Numbered from the stretch's first letter, positions 10,095 through 18,970 are shown. The stretch is DNA of 53,927 bases from UBA4656 sp002405525 (GCA_036723735.1 DAIMGT010000018.1:1-53927); one strand, 5' to 3'. Program-made: numbers and translations. Notes: generated from the letters alone by a model not told the origin.

Positions 10095-10871
10095 ATGCGC
10101 GTCCTGGTCAGCAATGACGACGGCGTCGACGCCCCCGGCATCCGGGTGCTGGCCGAAGCCCTGTCCACCCTTGGCGATGTCACGGTGGTCGCGCCCGATC
10201 GCGATCGCAGCGGCGCCAGCAACTCGCTCACCCTCGACCAGCCGATCCGCGTGCTGCGCATGGACAACGGCTATCACCGGGTCGCCGGCACACCGACCGA
10301 CTGCGTGCACCTGGCGATCACCGGCCTGCTGGAGCGCGACCCCGACATCGTGGTCAGCGGGATCAACAACTCGGCCAACCTGGGCGACGACGTGATCTAT
10401 TCCGGCACCGTGGCGGCGGCGATGGAAGGCCGCTTCCTCGGCCTGCCGGCGATCGCGGTTTCGCTGGCCAGCCGCGACCACAAGCCGGAGCACTTCCCCA
10501 CCGCCGCACGTGCGGCAGTGGAGATCGTCAAGCGCCTGGTCGCCGAACCGCTGCCGGCCGACACGATCCTCAACGTCAACGTGCCCGATCGGCCGTGGGC
10601 CGAGATCCGCGGCTTCGAGGTCACGCGGCTGGGCCACCGCCACCGCGCCGAACCCTGCGTGGCGCAGACCGACCCGCGCGGCCGGCCGATCTGGTGGATC
10701 GGGGCGGCGGGCGCGGAGAAGGACGACGGCCCGGGCACCGATTTCCATGCCGTGCGCACCGGGCACATCTCGATCACCCCGATCCACGTCGACCTCACCC
10801 GCTATCAGGCGCTGGAGCGCGTGGCGGGCTGGGTCGGCGCGCTGTCGGGCACGCTGGGGCCGGGCCGGTGA
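10095..10871 (+). CDS. surE: 5'/3'-nucleotidase SurE
   Basis: Metal-dependent nucleoside monophosphate phosphatase of the stationary-phase survival operon. The 258-aa protein has the metal site MRVLVSNDDGVDAPGI at the N-terminus, PDRDRSGASNSLTL, the GTPTDCVH block and SGINNSANLGDDVIYSGTV. It is first in the classic operon surE-pcm-nlpD-rpoS; its stop overlaps the GTG start of pcm by 4 nt. Confidence 0.95.
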   Translation: MRVLVSNDDGVDAPGIRVLAEALSTLGDVTVVAPDRDRSGASNSLTLDQPIRVLRMDNGYHRVAGTPTDCVHLAITGLLERDPDIVVSGINNSANLGDDVIYSGTVAAAMEGRFLGLPAIAVSLASRDHKPEHFPTAARAAVEIVKRLVAEPLPADTILNVNVPDRPWAEIRGFEVTRLGHRHRAEPCVAQTDPRGRPIWWIGAAGAEKDDGPGTDFHAVRTGHISITPIHVDLTRYQALERVAGWVGALSGTLGPGR

Positions 10872-11545
10872 CGGTGTTCCGCACGCCCAGCCGCGACCCG
10901 CAGGGGCTCGGCATGACCTCGCAGCGCGCGCGCGACCGGCTCATCGAGCGGCTGCGCGCCGAGGGCATCGCCGACCGGCGGGTGCTGGACGTGATCCGCG
11001 CGCTGCCGAGACACCTGTTCGTCGACGAAGGGCTGGAGTCGCGCGCCTACGAGGACTCCGCGCTGCCGATCGGGCAGGGTCAGACCATTTCCCAGCCGTG
11101 GGTGGTGGCGCGCATGACCGAGGCGCTGATCGAACATGGCGTTCCGGCCAAGGTGCTGGAGATCGGTACCGGGTCGGGCTACCAGGCGGCGGTGCTGTCG
11201 CAACTGGTGCCCGTGGTCTACAGCGTCGAACGCATCATGAGCCTGCTGCGGCAGGCGCGCCTGCGCCTTCGCAAGGCCGGCATCGCCAACGTCAAGGCGC
11301 GCCACGACGACGGCCGCCGCGGCTGGCCGGAGGAAGCGCCGTTCGATGCCATCATCGTCACCGCCGCCGGCGAGGCGATCGAGCCCGCGTTGCTCGGTCA
11401 ACTCGCACCGGGCGGCGTGCTGGTCGCCCCGGTCGGGCCGCCTGCGAAACAGGGACTGGTGCGCGTGCGGCGGACGGCCGACGGCACCCGCCGGGAGGTC
11501 CTGGGGCCGGCGAGCTTCGTCCCGCTGCTCGGAGGCATCGTTTGA
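10868..11545 (+). CDS. pcm: Protein-L-isoaspartate O-methyltransferase
   Basis: Repairs isoaspartyl residues in aged proteins using S-adenosylmethionine. The 225-aa product contains IGQGQTISQPWVVARM, the SAM-binding motif LEIGTGSGYQAAVLSQL and DAIIVTAAGEAIEPALLGQLAPGG. The GTG start at 10868 overlaps the surE stop and gives the extended N-terminus I know from Xanthomonas homologues; the internal ATG 10913 (MTSQRARDRL) would match the E. coli start instead. Confidence 0.93.
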   Translation: MTVFRTPSRDPQGLGMTSQRARDRLIERLRAEGIADRRVLDVIRALPRHLFVDEGLESRAYEDSALPIGQGQTISQPWVVARMTEALIEHGVPAKVLEIGTGSGYQAAVLSQLVPVVYSVERIMSLLRQARLRLRKAGIANVKARHDDGRRGWPEEAPFDAIIVTAAGEAIEPALLGQLAPGGVLVAPVGPPAKQGLVRVRRTADGTRREVLGPASFVPLLGGIV

Positions 11546-11547
11546 GC

Positions 11548-12750
11548 GTGGGCGCATCGCAGGGCAGCCGGTCGCTCGCCGCGCTGCCTGCGCTGCTGCT
11601 GGCAGCCTGCGCCACGGTCAACGACGCCCCGGTGGTGGACTTGTCCACGGATCGTGGTGCGCCGTCGCGAGCGCCACGGGTCGAGCCGACGCCGTCGACG
11701 CGGTCGGCCGCAGCGGTCGAATACGTGGTCTCCGCCGGAGACACGCTCTACGGCATCGCGTTCCGTCATGGCCTCGACTACCGCAGCCTCGCCGAGTGGA
11801 ACCGCATCCTGCCGCCGTTCACCATCCGCCCGGGCGAGGTGCTGCGCCTGCAGGCGGACGCAGCGGGTGCCGCCCCAGCGTCGCGGCCGGCTTCCACCGC
11901 GGCTTCGGCGCCGCCGCCGAAACCGCCGCTTGTGGCGGGCGCGGCACCGGCGGCGGTCGAGCCGGCGCCCGACACGGTGATGCTGGCCGGACCTGAACCC
12001 GGAGACGTTCCGCCGCCGGGCGAGGCGCTGACTTACGGCATCGATCCGGTTACGGCCCCGGCGCCGGAGGTCGACGACGCGTCCGACGCCGGACCGGCAG
12101 CGCTGGCCGCCACCGCGCGGCCCAGCCCGTTGCCGCCGGCCGGTCCATCGGTCCCGACGGGTCTGCTGCCGGTCCCGACCGGCCGCGCGCCCGATGGTGG
12201 GGCGCTGCCGGGCGCGCTCCCGGCCGTCGTTCCCGCCGCGCCGCCGCCCTCCGGCGCGCTGGCCCGCGCGGTCGCCGAACCCGTGTCGCCGGGTCCGGCG
12301 GCGGCGATGGCGGGTTCGGACGGTCCGGGGGTGGAACCCGCGGTGCCGGTCGCTGGCGGTCCGGCGCGCACCGTCGGTGGCGTGCGCTGGCGCTGGCCGG
12401 CGCAGGGCACCCTGGTCGAGCGCTTCGCCGCGGGCGATCCGGCGCGCCAGGGCATCGACCTGCGCGGCCGCGCGGGCGCCGCAGTGGTGGCGGCCGCCGA
12501 CGGGGAGGTGGTGTACAGCGGCAACGGCCTGGTCGGCTATGGCGAACTGATCATCATCAAGCACTCCGCCGAGTTCCTGTCCGCCTACGGCCACAACCGG
12601 CGCCGGCTGGTTGCCGAGGGCGAACGCGTGCGCTCCGGGCAAGCGATCGCGGAGATGGGCCGCGCGCCCAACGGGTTCGACGCCCTGCACTTCGAGGTCC
12701 GCCGCGCCGGCCGGCCTGTCGACCCGCTGCAGTTCCTGCCGCCGCGCTGA
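11548..12750 (+). CDS. nlpD: NlpD-type lipoprotein with LysM and M23 domains
   Basis: About 400 aa. The signal peptide ends in LLLAAC (lipobox). A LysM peptidoglycan-binding domain follows (EYVVSAGDTLYGIAFRHGL), then a long Pro/Ala-rich linker of about 200 residues, then a C-terminal M23 fold (GIDLRGRAGAAVVAA, SAYGHN, LHFEVRRAGRPVDPLQFLP). As in E. coli NlpD the N-terminal zinc-ligand HxxxD motif is not preserved (only GIDL remains), which fits an amidase activator rather than an active peptidase. The start is non-ATG: GTG 11548, or TTG 11542, which overlaps the pcm stop. It is third gene of the surE-rpoS cluster. Confidence 0.88.
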   Translation: MGASQGSRSLAALPALLLAACATVNDAPVVDLSTDRGAPSRAPRVEPTPSTRSAAAVEYVVSAGDTLYGIAFRHGLDYRSLAEWNRILPPFTIRPGEVLRLQADAAGAAPASRPASTAASAPPPKPPLVAGAAPAAVEPAPDTVMLAGPEPGDVPPPGEALTYGIDPVTAPAPEVDDASDAGPAALAATARPSPLPPAGPSVPTGLLPVPTGRAPDGGALPGALPAVVPAAPPPSGALARAVAEPVSPGPAAAMAGSDGPGVEPAVPVAGGPARTVGGVRWRWPAQGTLVERFAAGDPARQGIDLRGRAGAAVVAAADGEVVYSGNGLVGYGELIIIKHSAEFLSAYGHNRRRLVAEGERVRSGQAIAEMGRAPNGFDALHFEVRRAGRPVDPLQFLPPR

Positions 12751-12800
12751 GTACGGCGGGCGGGCTTACGCGACCCTCGGCCAACGACAGCGAGCCTGCC

Positions 12801-13721
12801 ATGCACCGCGAGTCCGCGTCCGATCCGTCGTTGACGCCCGCCGATCTCGACCTGCTGGTCGGCTCGGTCGAGCCGCAGGACGAGGAAACACGCAACTCCA
12901 CGACCGCCTATCTGAACGAAATCGGCCTGATCCCGCTTCTGCCGGTGGACGACGAGCTGCGGCTGGCCCGTGGGGTGCGCGCCGGCGACGCAGAGGCGCG
13001 GCGGTGCATGATCGAGGCCAACTTGAGGCTGGTGGTATCGGTCGCGCGTGCCTACGCCGGCCGCGGCATGGCTCTGCTGGACCTGATCGCCGAGGGCAAC
13101 CTCGGCCTGATCCGGGCGGTCGAGAAGTTCGATCCCGAGCGTGGCTTCCGCTTCTCGACCTACGCGATGTGGTGGATCCGGCAGGCGATCGAGCGCGGCC
13201 TGATCCAGCAGAGCCGGACCGTTCGCCTGCCGGTGCATGTGGTCCGCGAGCTCGCCGCCGTGCTGCGCGCCAGCCGCGAGCTGACCCGCGGCCTCGGTCA
13301 AGCGCCGAGCCTGGACGTGGTGGCGCAGACCGTCGGCAAGTCGCCGGACGAGGTCGCGCAGTTGTTCAGCCTCAACGAGCGCATGACCTCGCTCGAACAA
13401 CCGCTGTCGGCCGACGACGACCGCGCGCTGGCCGGGGCGCTGGCCGACGAGGCCGAACAGGGCCCGCTGGCACTGCTCGCTGATGTCGCGGCCGACAACC
13501 GGCTCGACGACTGGCTGTCGCGCCTGAGCCCGCGCCAGCGCGAGGTGATCGAATGCCGCTACGGCCTCGGCGATCGGCCGGTGCACAGCCTCGCCGAGAC
13601 CGCGGCGACGCTCGGTGTCACGCGCGAACGCGTGCGCCAGATCCAGATGGAGGCGCTGGAGCGCCTGCGCCGCTACTGCGCCGCCGAGGGCCTGCTGCGC
13701 GAGGGCCTCGGCGATCCTTAA
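12801..13721 (+). CDS. rpoS: RNA polymerase sigma factor RpoS
   Basis: General stress/stationary-phase sigma factor of the sigma-70 family, 306 aa. Visible regions: 1.2 (STTAYLNEIGLIPLLP), 2 (MIEANLRLVVSVARAYAGRG, LIAEGNLGLIRAVEKFDPER, FSTYAMWWIRQAIERGL), 3 and 4.2 HTH (VHSLAETAATLGVTRERVRQI). The position behind nlpD is diagnostic for RpoS rather than RpoH or RpoD; in relatives its main promoter lies inside nlpD. A structured repeat copy starts directly after its stop codon. Confidence 0.94.
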   Translation: MHRESASDPSLTPADLDLLVGSVEPQDEETRNSTTAYLNEIGLIPLLPVDDELRLARGVRAGDAEARRCMIEANLRLVVSVARAYAGRGMALLDLIAEGNLGLIRAVEKFDPERGFRFSTYAMWWIRQAIERGLIQQSRTVRLPVHVVRELAAVLRASRELTRGLGQAPSLDVVAQTVGKSPDEVAQLFSLNERMTSLEQPLSADDDRALAGALADEAEQGPLALLADVAADNRLDDWLSRLSPRQREVIECRYGLGDRPVHSLAETAATLGVTRERVRQIQMEALERLRRYCAAEGLLREGLGDP

Positions 13722-13875
13722 AAGGCCCCCGAAGAACAGCCTCTCCGACAGGCCATGGATGGCCCGCGCGCGGGTCATGCACGCCAGTGCACGATTCGCG
13801 GGAGCGAGTCCGGAACTGTGCCGGGCTCGCGACTGGAAAAACCCTCAGGACCTGGGTTTTCTTCAAGCGCTCTGA
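13722..13875. repeat. Structured interspersed repeat, copy A (behind rpoS)
   Basis: About 153 nt starting right after the rpoS stop, homologous to 16818-16970 and 18971-19123. Three conserved folds are visible: an imperfect long palindrome around CGGGTCATGCAC-GCCA-GTGCACGATTCG, a short hairpin TCCGG-AACTGTG-CCGG, and a terminator-like stem AAAACCC/GGGTTTT (13838-13844 with 13854-13860). The last stem has A-runs before and T-runs behind, so it could terminate transcription in both directions. Confidence 0.75.
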
Positions 13876-14115
13876 ACCGCTTCTCCAGCCGTGGTCGAGG
13901 CGGAAATCCACCGGCACCCGGCCGAGTACTTCCACCGCGCGCCCGTTCCCAGTCGCGGGCTGGAAGCGCCAGCGGCGCACCACCCGCCGGGGCGCGGCGT
14001 CCCCCAGCGCCGGAATTCCCCTGCTGCGCGCCCGCTCGATCGCCAGCGGCGGGCCGTCGCCGTCGCCCCGCACCTGCCGGCGATGCTTCGCTTGCCTGCG
14101 GGCGCCATCGATCAT
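13876..14115 (-). pseudogene. TonB C-terminal-domain remnant coupled to the NlpC/P60 gene
   Basis: The minus-strand frame from ATG 14115 overlaps the stop of the NlpC/P60 gene (ATGA). About 60 residues look like a TonB/TonB-like C-terminal domain: IERARSRGIPALGDA, APRRVVRRWRFQPATGNGRA, VLGRVPVDFRL. It lacks the signal anchor and Pro-rich region of a real TonB, and its frame has no stop at the expected end but runs into the repeat at 13875 and on into the complement of rpoS. I read it as a fragment whose end was replaced by the repeat. A tiny functional partner of the lipoprotein is the alternative. Confidence 0.5.
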
Positions 14116-14708
14116 TGCGCGGCGCGCGGGACGGGATCAGAGGTTCCCTGGCTGCGCGCCAGCACCCGGCGGGCGCCCGCCCAGCGCCGTTTCCAGTAGC
14201 GGTCGTCGAGCCGGTCGATGCGTACCGCGGCGCCGCGACTCGGCGCATGGACGAAACGACCGCCGCCGACATAGATGCCGACATGGGAGACGCGGCTGCC
14301 GCGGATGCGGAAGAACACGAGGTCGCCCGGCGCGAGCTCGCCCGGGCCCACGCTCGGCGCGGGCATCCTCGCCATGTCGGCGGAAGCGCGCGGCAGCGCG
14401 AGCGTCGGGTGATCGCGGAACACCCAGCGCACCAGCCCGGAGCAGTCGAAGCCGGTTTCCGGCGTTGTGCCGCCGAAACGGTAGCGCACGCCCAGTTCGG
14501 CCAATGCGCGCAGCGTGATCTCGGCGCCCGGGTCTGGTGCGGCGGAAACGGCCGCGGGCCTCTCGGGCAGCGCTTCGAGCGGGCCCGCGACGGCGTCGGG
14601 CAGCGGCAGCGCTTCGGAGACCGGGCGCCGGGGCACACCGGCGCAGCCGGCCACCGCGAGAGCGGACAGCACGACCAGCCAGTGCGGGAACGGAAGCGGC
14701 CTCGGCAT
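14112..14708 (-). CDS. NlpC/P60-family lipoprotein (peptidoglycan endopeptidase)
   Basis: About 198 aa. Signal peptide with lipobox (LSALAVAGC), then a low-complexity linker and a C-terminal NlpC/P60 cysteine-peptidase domain. Catalytic Cys is in FDCSGLVRWVF, the first His in SHVGIYVGGGRFVHAP, and LAPGDLVFF is the usual family block. It likely cuts peptide stems of murein in the periplasm, as Spr/MepS does. The start MPRPLPFPHW at 14708 places the signal peptide correctly. It is divergent from the arginase-family gene, with 134 nt between that probably holds both promoters. Confidence 0.88.
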   Translation of the reverse strand: MPRPLPFPHWLVVLSALAVAGCAGVPRRPVSEALPLPDAVAGPLEALPERPAAVSAAPDPGAEITLRALAELGVRYRFGGTTPETGFDCSGLVRWVFRDHPTLALPRASADMARMPAPSVGPGELAPGDLVFFRIRGSRVSHVGIYVGGGRFVHAPSRGAAVRIDRLDDRYWKRRWAGARRVLARSQGTSDPVPRAAQ

Positions 14709-14842
14709 GCGCCACCGAAGGTCGCCAAGCACGGCGCGACTGTCAACCCGGTCGCCGCAGGTGGCGCCGCCGCAGTGCCCCGCGTGCGCCTGTCACCTCG
14801 GCTGCCCTACCATCGGCGCCCCTGTCCGGCGCTGCGCCCCCG

Positions 14843-15796
14843 ATGCCCATCGTCCTGCTCGATGCGCCCAGCAATCTCGGCCTCATGCGCCCCGCGTCGG
14901 ACCGCGAGCCCGGCGTGCGCTTCGCGCCCTGGCAACTGCGCCGCCTCGGACTCGCCGAGCGCCTTGGCGCGCTCGACGGCGGCCACGTCGAACCACCGCC
15001 CTACGACGGCCTGCGCGACCTCGCCACCGGCGTGCTGCACGGCGCGGCGATCTCGCGCTACGCACTGGCGCTGGCCGACGCACTCGGCCTGCCGCTGGAG
15101 CGCGGCGACTTCCCGCTGGTGCTCGGCGGCGACTGCAGCATCGTCCTCGGTTGCGCGCTGGCGTTGCGTCGCCGTGGGCGCCACGGCCTGCTGTTCGTCG
15201 ACGGCCATCGCGACCTGCTGCGGCCGGAAGCGACCACGCATGCCGCCGCTGCCGGGATGTCGCTGGCCTTCGCCACCGGCCATGGGCCGAACCTGTCGAC
15301 CCGGATCGACGGCCACCTGCCGCTGGTCGCTCCGGCCGATGTGCTGCTGTTCGGGCATCGCGACGCGGACCGTTGGTACGACGCTTCGCTGCTGGCCGTC
15401 GCCAACGACGCGATGCGCAGCCTGTCGCTGGACGCGGCGCGGCGGATCGACATCGATCGCGCGTTCGGGCAGCGGATGGCGGCGTTCGCCGGCTGCGGAA
15501 TCGACGGCTTCTGGCTGCATTTCGACGCCGACGTGCTCGACGACCGGGTGATGGCCGCGGTCGATGCGCGACAGCCCGAGGGGATGACCGCCGATGAAGC
15601 CGTGCGCCTGCTGCGCGCGGCGGTCAGCAGTGGGCGCTGTCGCGGCTTGCAGCTTTCGAACTACGATCCCGAGCGCGATCCGGGCCTCGCCTGCGGGCGC
15701 GTGCTGGTCGACATCCTGGCCGAGGGCCTCGATGCGCTGCGCGGGCCGGTCGCCGCCGTCGATGGGGACGGCGCACCGGGCGAGCCGGTAGAGTAG
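14843..15796 (+). CDS. Arginase/agmatinase-family hydrolase
   Basis: 317 aa of the ureohydrolase fold. Metal-binding motifs are recognisable: LVLGGDCSIVLG, LFVDGHRDLL and WLHFDADVLDDRVM. The first motif has Cys where arginases carry the His metal ligand (GGDHS), and the second has DGH for DAH. Substrate is therefore open: arginase, agmatinase, formimidoylglutamase or another guanidine/amidine hydrolase. It does not belong to the arginine operon at 24.5-31.8 kb. A -10-like TACCAT lies at 14808-14813. Confidence 0.8.
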   Translation: MPIVLLDAPSNLGLMRPASDREPGVRFAPWQLRRLGLAERLGALDGGHVEPPPYDGLRDLATGVLHGAAISRYALALADALGLPLERGDFPLVLGGDCSIVLGCALALRRRGRHGLLFVDGHRDLLRPEATTHAAAAGMSLAFATGHGPNLSTRIDGHLPLVAPADVLLFGHRDADRWYDASLLAVANDAMRSLSLDAARRIDIDRAFGQRMAAFAGCGIDGFWLHFDADVLDDRVMAAVDARQPEGMTADEAVRLLRAAVSSGRCRGLQLSNYDPERDPGLACGRVLVDILAEGLDALRGPVAAVDGDGAPGEPVE

Positions 15797-15820
15797 GCGC
15801 CGCCCGATGTGCGTCCACCG

Positions 15821-16303
15821 ATGAAGATCGAACCTCGAACCGTCGCGATTTTCCACTACGACCTCGCCGATGGCGCCGGCCGGCGCATCGAGTCCTCGCG
15901 GACCGGTCGGCCGCTGGCGGTGCTGCACGGCGCCGGCAACGTCATCGCCGGCGTGGAAGCCGCACTTGCAGGTCGCGAACCCGGCGCGCGCTTCACGGTC
16001 ACCGTGCCGCCGGAGCAGGGCTATGGCGAGCGTCGCGACGGTCTCGTCCAACGAGTGCCGAAGAAGCACCTGCGAGATCCGCAGCGCCTGCGCCCGGGAG
16101 ACACCACGGTACTGGTCACTCGCGACGGCCTGCGGATGGTCAGCGTGTTGAAGGTCGGGCAGAGCGTGGTCGACGTCGACCTCAACCATCCGATGGCGGG
16201 GCGCACCCTGGTGTTCGCTATCGAAGTGCTGGCGGTGCGCGAAGCCACGCCCGAGGAAATCGAGCACGGGCACGCCCACGAGCCGGGCGGGCATCCGCAC
16301 TGA
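15821..16303 (+). CDS. FKBP-type peptidyl-prolyl isomerase, SlyD-like
   Basis: 160 aa. Starts IEPRTVAIFHYDL and has LAVLHGAGNVIAGVEAALAG and RFTVTVPPEQGYGER, the FKBP half-site flanking the inserted IF chaperone domain, then NHPMAGRTLVFAIEVLAVR. This is the SlyD layout. The C-terminal tail has only a few His (HGHAHEPGGHPH), a shorter metal-binding tail than E. coli SlyD. Start ATG 15821 matches the family; GTG 15809 is in frame upstream. It is 24 nt behind the arginase-family gene and likely cotranscribed. Confidence 0.88.
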   Translation: MKIEPRTVAIFHYDLADGAGRRIESSRTGRPLAVLHGAGNVIAGVEAALAGREPGARFTVTVPPEQGYGERRDGLVQRVPKKHLRDPQRLRPGDTTVLVTRDGLRMVSVLKVGQSVVDVDLNHPMAGRTLVFAIEVLAVREATPEEIEHGHAHEPGGHPH

Positions 16304-16310
16304 GCCGGCG

Positions 16311-16817
16311 GTGGGCGCGGCCCCCGTGGTCCGAGGTTTCCTGCCCGCCGATGCCGCGGCGTGCGCCGCCATCTACGCACCCTTCGTCGCGCACACCACG
16401 GTCAGCCTGGAGATCGACCCGCCGGACGCCGCGGAGATCGCGCGTCGCTTCGCGGCCCTGCTGGACGCCGGCTATCCGGTGCTGGTGGCGGACGCCGCGG
16501 GGCGAATCGCCGGCTTCGCCTACGCGGGTGCGTTCCGGCCGCGCCCGGGCTACCGTCAGACGGTCGAACACTCGCTGTACGTTGACTCCGACGCGCAGCG
16601 CGCCGGCATCGGCGCCGCACTGCTCGCGGCCGTGGTCGAGGCCTGTCGCGCGCGCGGCTTCCGGCGCATGGTCGGGGTGATCTCCGATCCCGGACGCTCG
16701 CATTCGCTCGGCTTCCACCTCGGCCGAGGCTTCGCACTGGCCGGCACCCTGCACGGTGTCGGCCACAAGTTCGGTCGCGACCTCGACGTGGTGCTGGTCG
16801 AACGCGCGCTCGACTAA
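16311..16817 (+). CDS. GNAT N-acetyltransferase (phosphinothricin/methionine-sulfoximine type)
   Basis: 168 aa from GTG 16311, 7 nt behind the PPIase gene. The GNAT core is visible: VRGFLPADAAACAAIYAPFV, VADAAGRIAGFAYAGAFRPRPGYR, the acetyl-CoA loop QRAGIGAALLAAVVEACRARG and GVISDPGRSHSLGFHLGRGF. The order ADAA-IY-HTTVSLEIDPP and EHSLYVDSDAQRAGIG is characteristic of the PAT/MnaT subgroup that acetylates methionine sulfoximine or phosphinothricin. The substrate is inferred. Confidence 0.85.
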   Translation: MGAAPVVRGFLPADAAACAAIYAPFVAHTTVSLEIDPPDAAEIARRFAALLDAGYPVLVADAAGRIAGFAYAGAFRPRPGYRQTVEHSLYVDSDAQRAGIGAALLAAVVEACRARGFRRMVGVISDPGRSHSLGFHLGRGFALAGTLHGVGHKFGRDLDVVLVERALD

Positions 16818-16970
16818 GAGTCGTGAAGAAACAGCCTGTCGGGCAGGCCATGGATGGTCCGCGCGCGGGTCCTGCGCGCCAGTGCATGATTCGAAGGAGC
16901 CCGTCCGGACCTGCGCCGGAATCGTGACTGGAGAAACCCCGAGGATGCGGTTTTTTCCCCGGGCTCCGAG
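16818..16970. repeat. Structured interspersed repeat, copy B (behind the GNAT gene)
   Basis: Second copy of the family at 13722 and 18971, again starting directly behind a stop codon. Conserved parts: CAGGCCATGGATGG, CGCGCGGGTC, TCCGG-ACCTGCG-CCGGA, and a terminator-like stem AAACC/GGTTTTTT. The last stem differs in sequence from copies A and C but still pairs. Confidence 0.75.
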
Positions 16971-17275
16971 CGCGCAACGGCAACCGCAACGGCGAACCTC
17001 CGGGCAGGGTTCCACGCCTTGCGGTGCCCGGCTGGTTGCGGATGCGCGCGGAACCCGCGCGGCCCTGCACCCTCCGGTAGTGTTTCCCTGGTCGGTCGTC
17101 GAGAAAGCCTTGTCGCGCGCTTTATGCGTGTCGCGAGTCCGGCACATGCGCGCATCGGCTCGCGCCGAATCAATCGCTTGTGCGATCGATGCGCGAGCGC
17201 GGGATCCGTGCCGCGCGCCAGCGGGGTGCCTCTCGACACCCTGCTAGTCTTCGGGTGCCCCCGGAGATCCAGCGC
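16971..17275. other. Intergenic, nothing recognised
   Basis: 305 nt between repeat copy B and the D-aminoacylase-like gene. I see no gene, tRNA or clear terminator. CTAGTCT near 17244-17250 is a possible -10 region for the downstream gene. Confidence 0.4.
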
Positions 17276-18970
17276 ATGCGCCTGCCCATCATCCTTTGCG
17301 CCACCTTGCTGGCCGGCTGCGTGGCGGTGCCGGCGCTGCCCCCGGTCGCGGCGCCCGACTACGACGTACTGGTGCGCGGCGGAACCTTCCATGACGGCAG
17401 CGGCGGCGCCCCGCGGCAGGCCGACATCGGCATCCGCGGCGATCGCGTGGCGGCGGTCGGCCACCTCGGCGGGGCGACCGCGACCACGGTCGTGGATGCC
17501 GCCGGACTCGCCGTCGCGCCGGGCTTCATCAACATGCTGTCGTGGTCGACCGAGTCCCTGATGGCCGACCCGCGCGCGCTCAGCGACCTCAAGCAGGGCG
17601 TCACGCTGGAGGTGTTCGGCGAGGGCAGCTCGATGGGCCCGCTGAACGAGTCCATGCGCGCCACCGCGCTGGCGCGCCAGTCCGACATCCGCTACGACAT
17701 CGACTGGACCACCCTGGCCGGCTGGCTGGAGGGCCTCGAGCGGCGCGGCGTGGCGGTCAACGTGGCGAGTTTCGTCGGCGCCACCACGGTGCGGGTGCAT
17801 GAGCTCGGCTACGCCAACCGGCCGCCGACGGTGGAGGAACTGGCGCGCATGCAGGAACTGGTGCGCGAGGCCATGCGCGAAGGCGCGCTCGGGGTCGGCG
17901 CATCGCTGATCTATGCACCGGCGTTCTACGCACAGACCCCGGAACTGGTCGCGCTGGCTGCCGCTGCCGGCGAATACGGCGGCGGCTACATCGCGCACCT
18001 GCGCAGCGAGGCCGACCGCTTCGTCGAAGCGCTGGACGAACTCATCGCCATCGCCCGCGACGCCGGCGTACGCGCCGAGGTCTACCACCTCAAGGCCGCC
18101 GGCCGGCACAACTGGCCGAAGATGGCGCAGGCCATCGCGCGGATCGAGGCTGCCCGTGCCGAGGGGCTTCCGGTGTCGGCCAACATGTACACCTATGTCG
18201 CCGGCGCGACCGGGCTCGATGCGGCGATGCCGCCGTGGGTGCAGGAGGGCGGCCTTGAGGCGTGGATCGCCCGCCTGCGCGACCCTGCGCAGCGCGCCCA
18301 GACCCTCGAGGCCATGCGCACGCCCTCGCCGCTGTGGGAGAACCTCTACCGGATGGCGGGTACGCCGGAGAACCTGAAGTTCATCGGTTTCCGCAATCCC
18401 GCGCTGAGGCCCCTGACCGGCAAGACCCTGGCGCAGGTCATGGCCGAGCGCGGCACCGACGCCGAGAACACCATGATCGACCTCGTGATCGAGGACGGTT
18501 CGCGGGTTGACACCGCCTATTTTCTGATGAGCGAGGACAACGTCGAGCTCGGCATCCGCCAGCCTTGGGTGTCGTTCGGTTCCGACGCCGAGGCCAGCGC
18601 GCCGGAGGGCGTGTTCCTGCTCGCGTCCACCCATCCGCGCGCCTACGGCAACTTCGCGCGGCTTCTCGGCCATTACGTGCGCGAGCGCGGCGTGATCCCG
18701 CTGCCGGAAGCGATCCACCGCCTGACCCGGCTGCCGGCGCAGAACTGGCGACTGACCGGCCGCGGCTGTCTCGATCCCGGCTGCTTCGCGGACCTGGTTG
18801 TCTTCGACCCGGCGACGATCAGCGACCACGCCACGTTCGACCAGCCGCAGCGCTTCGCCACCGGGGTGCGCGATGTGCTGGTCAACGGCGTGCCGGTGCT
18901 GCGCGATGGCGCGCACACCGGCGCGCTCCCGGGCCGCGTGGTGCGTGGGCCCGGATGGCGTCAGCCCTGA
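17276..18970 (+). CDS. D-aminoacylase-like amidohydrolase, lipoprotein
   Basis: 564 aa with a lipoprotein signal (MRLPIILCATLLAGC), so probably periplasmic and lipid-anchored. The rest is the N-acyl-D-amino-acid deacylase/dihydroorotase-like fold: YDVLVRGGTFHDGSG, LAVAPGFINMLSW, EVYHLKAAG, MYTYVAGATGLDA, and the C-terminal DLVVFDPATISDHATF. The canonical HxH metal motif after GFI (usually GFIDxHTH) is replaced by NMLSWS at about residues 86-91, and the Cys ligand of D-aminoacylases is replaced by Glu in LEVFGEG. I read it as a variant subfamily. The neighbouring D-amino-acid oxidoreductase suggests a role in D-amino-acid recovery. Confidence 0.82.
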   Translation: MRLPIILCATLLAGCVAVPALPPVAAPDYDVLVRGGTFHDGSGGAPRQADIGIRGDRVAAVGHLGGATATTVVDAAGLAVAPGFINMLSWSTESLMADPRALSDLKQGVTLEVFGEGSSMGPLNESMRATALARQSDIRYDIDWTTLAGWLEGLERRGVAVNVASFVGATTVRVHELGYANRPPTVEELARMQELVREAMREGALGVGASLIYAPAFYAQTPELVALAAAAGEYGGGYIAHLRSEADRFVEALDELIAIARDAGVRAEVYHLKAAGRHNWPKMAQAIARIEAARAEGLPVSANMYTYVAGATGLDAAMPPWVQEGGLEAWIARLRDPAQRAQTLEAMRTPSPLWENLYRMAGTPENLKFIGFRNPALRPLTGKTLAQVMAERGTDAENTMIDLVIEDGSRVDTAYFLMSEDNVELGIRQPWVSFGSDAEASAPEGVFLLASTHPRAYGNFARLLGHYVRERGVIPLPEAIHRLTRLPAQNWRLTGRGCLDPGCFADLVVFDPATISDHATFDQPQRFATGVRDVLVNGVPVLRDGAHTGALPGRVVRGPGWRQP

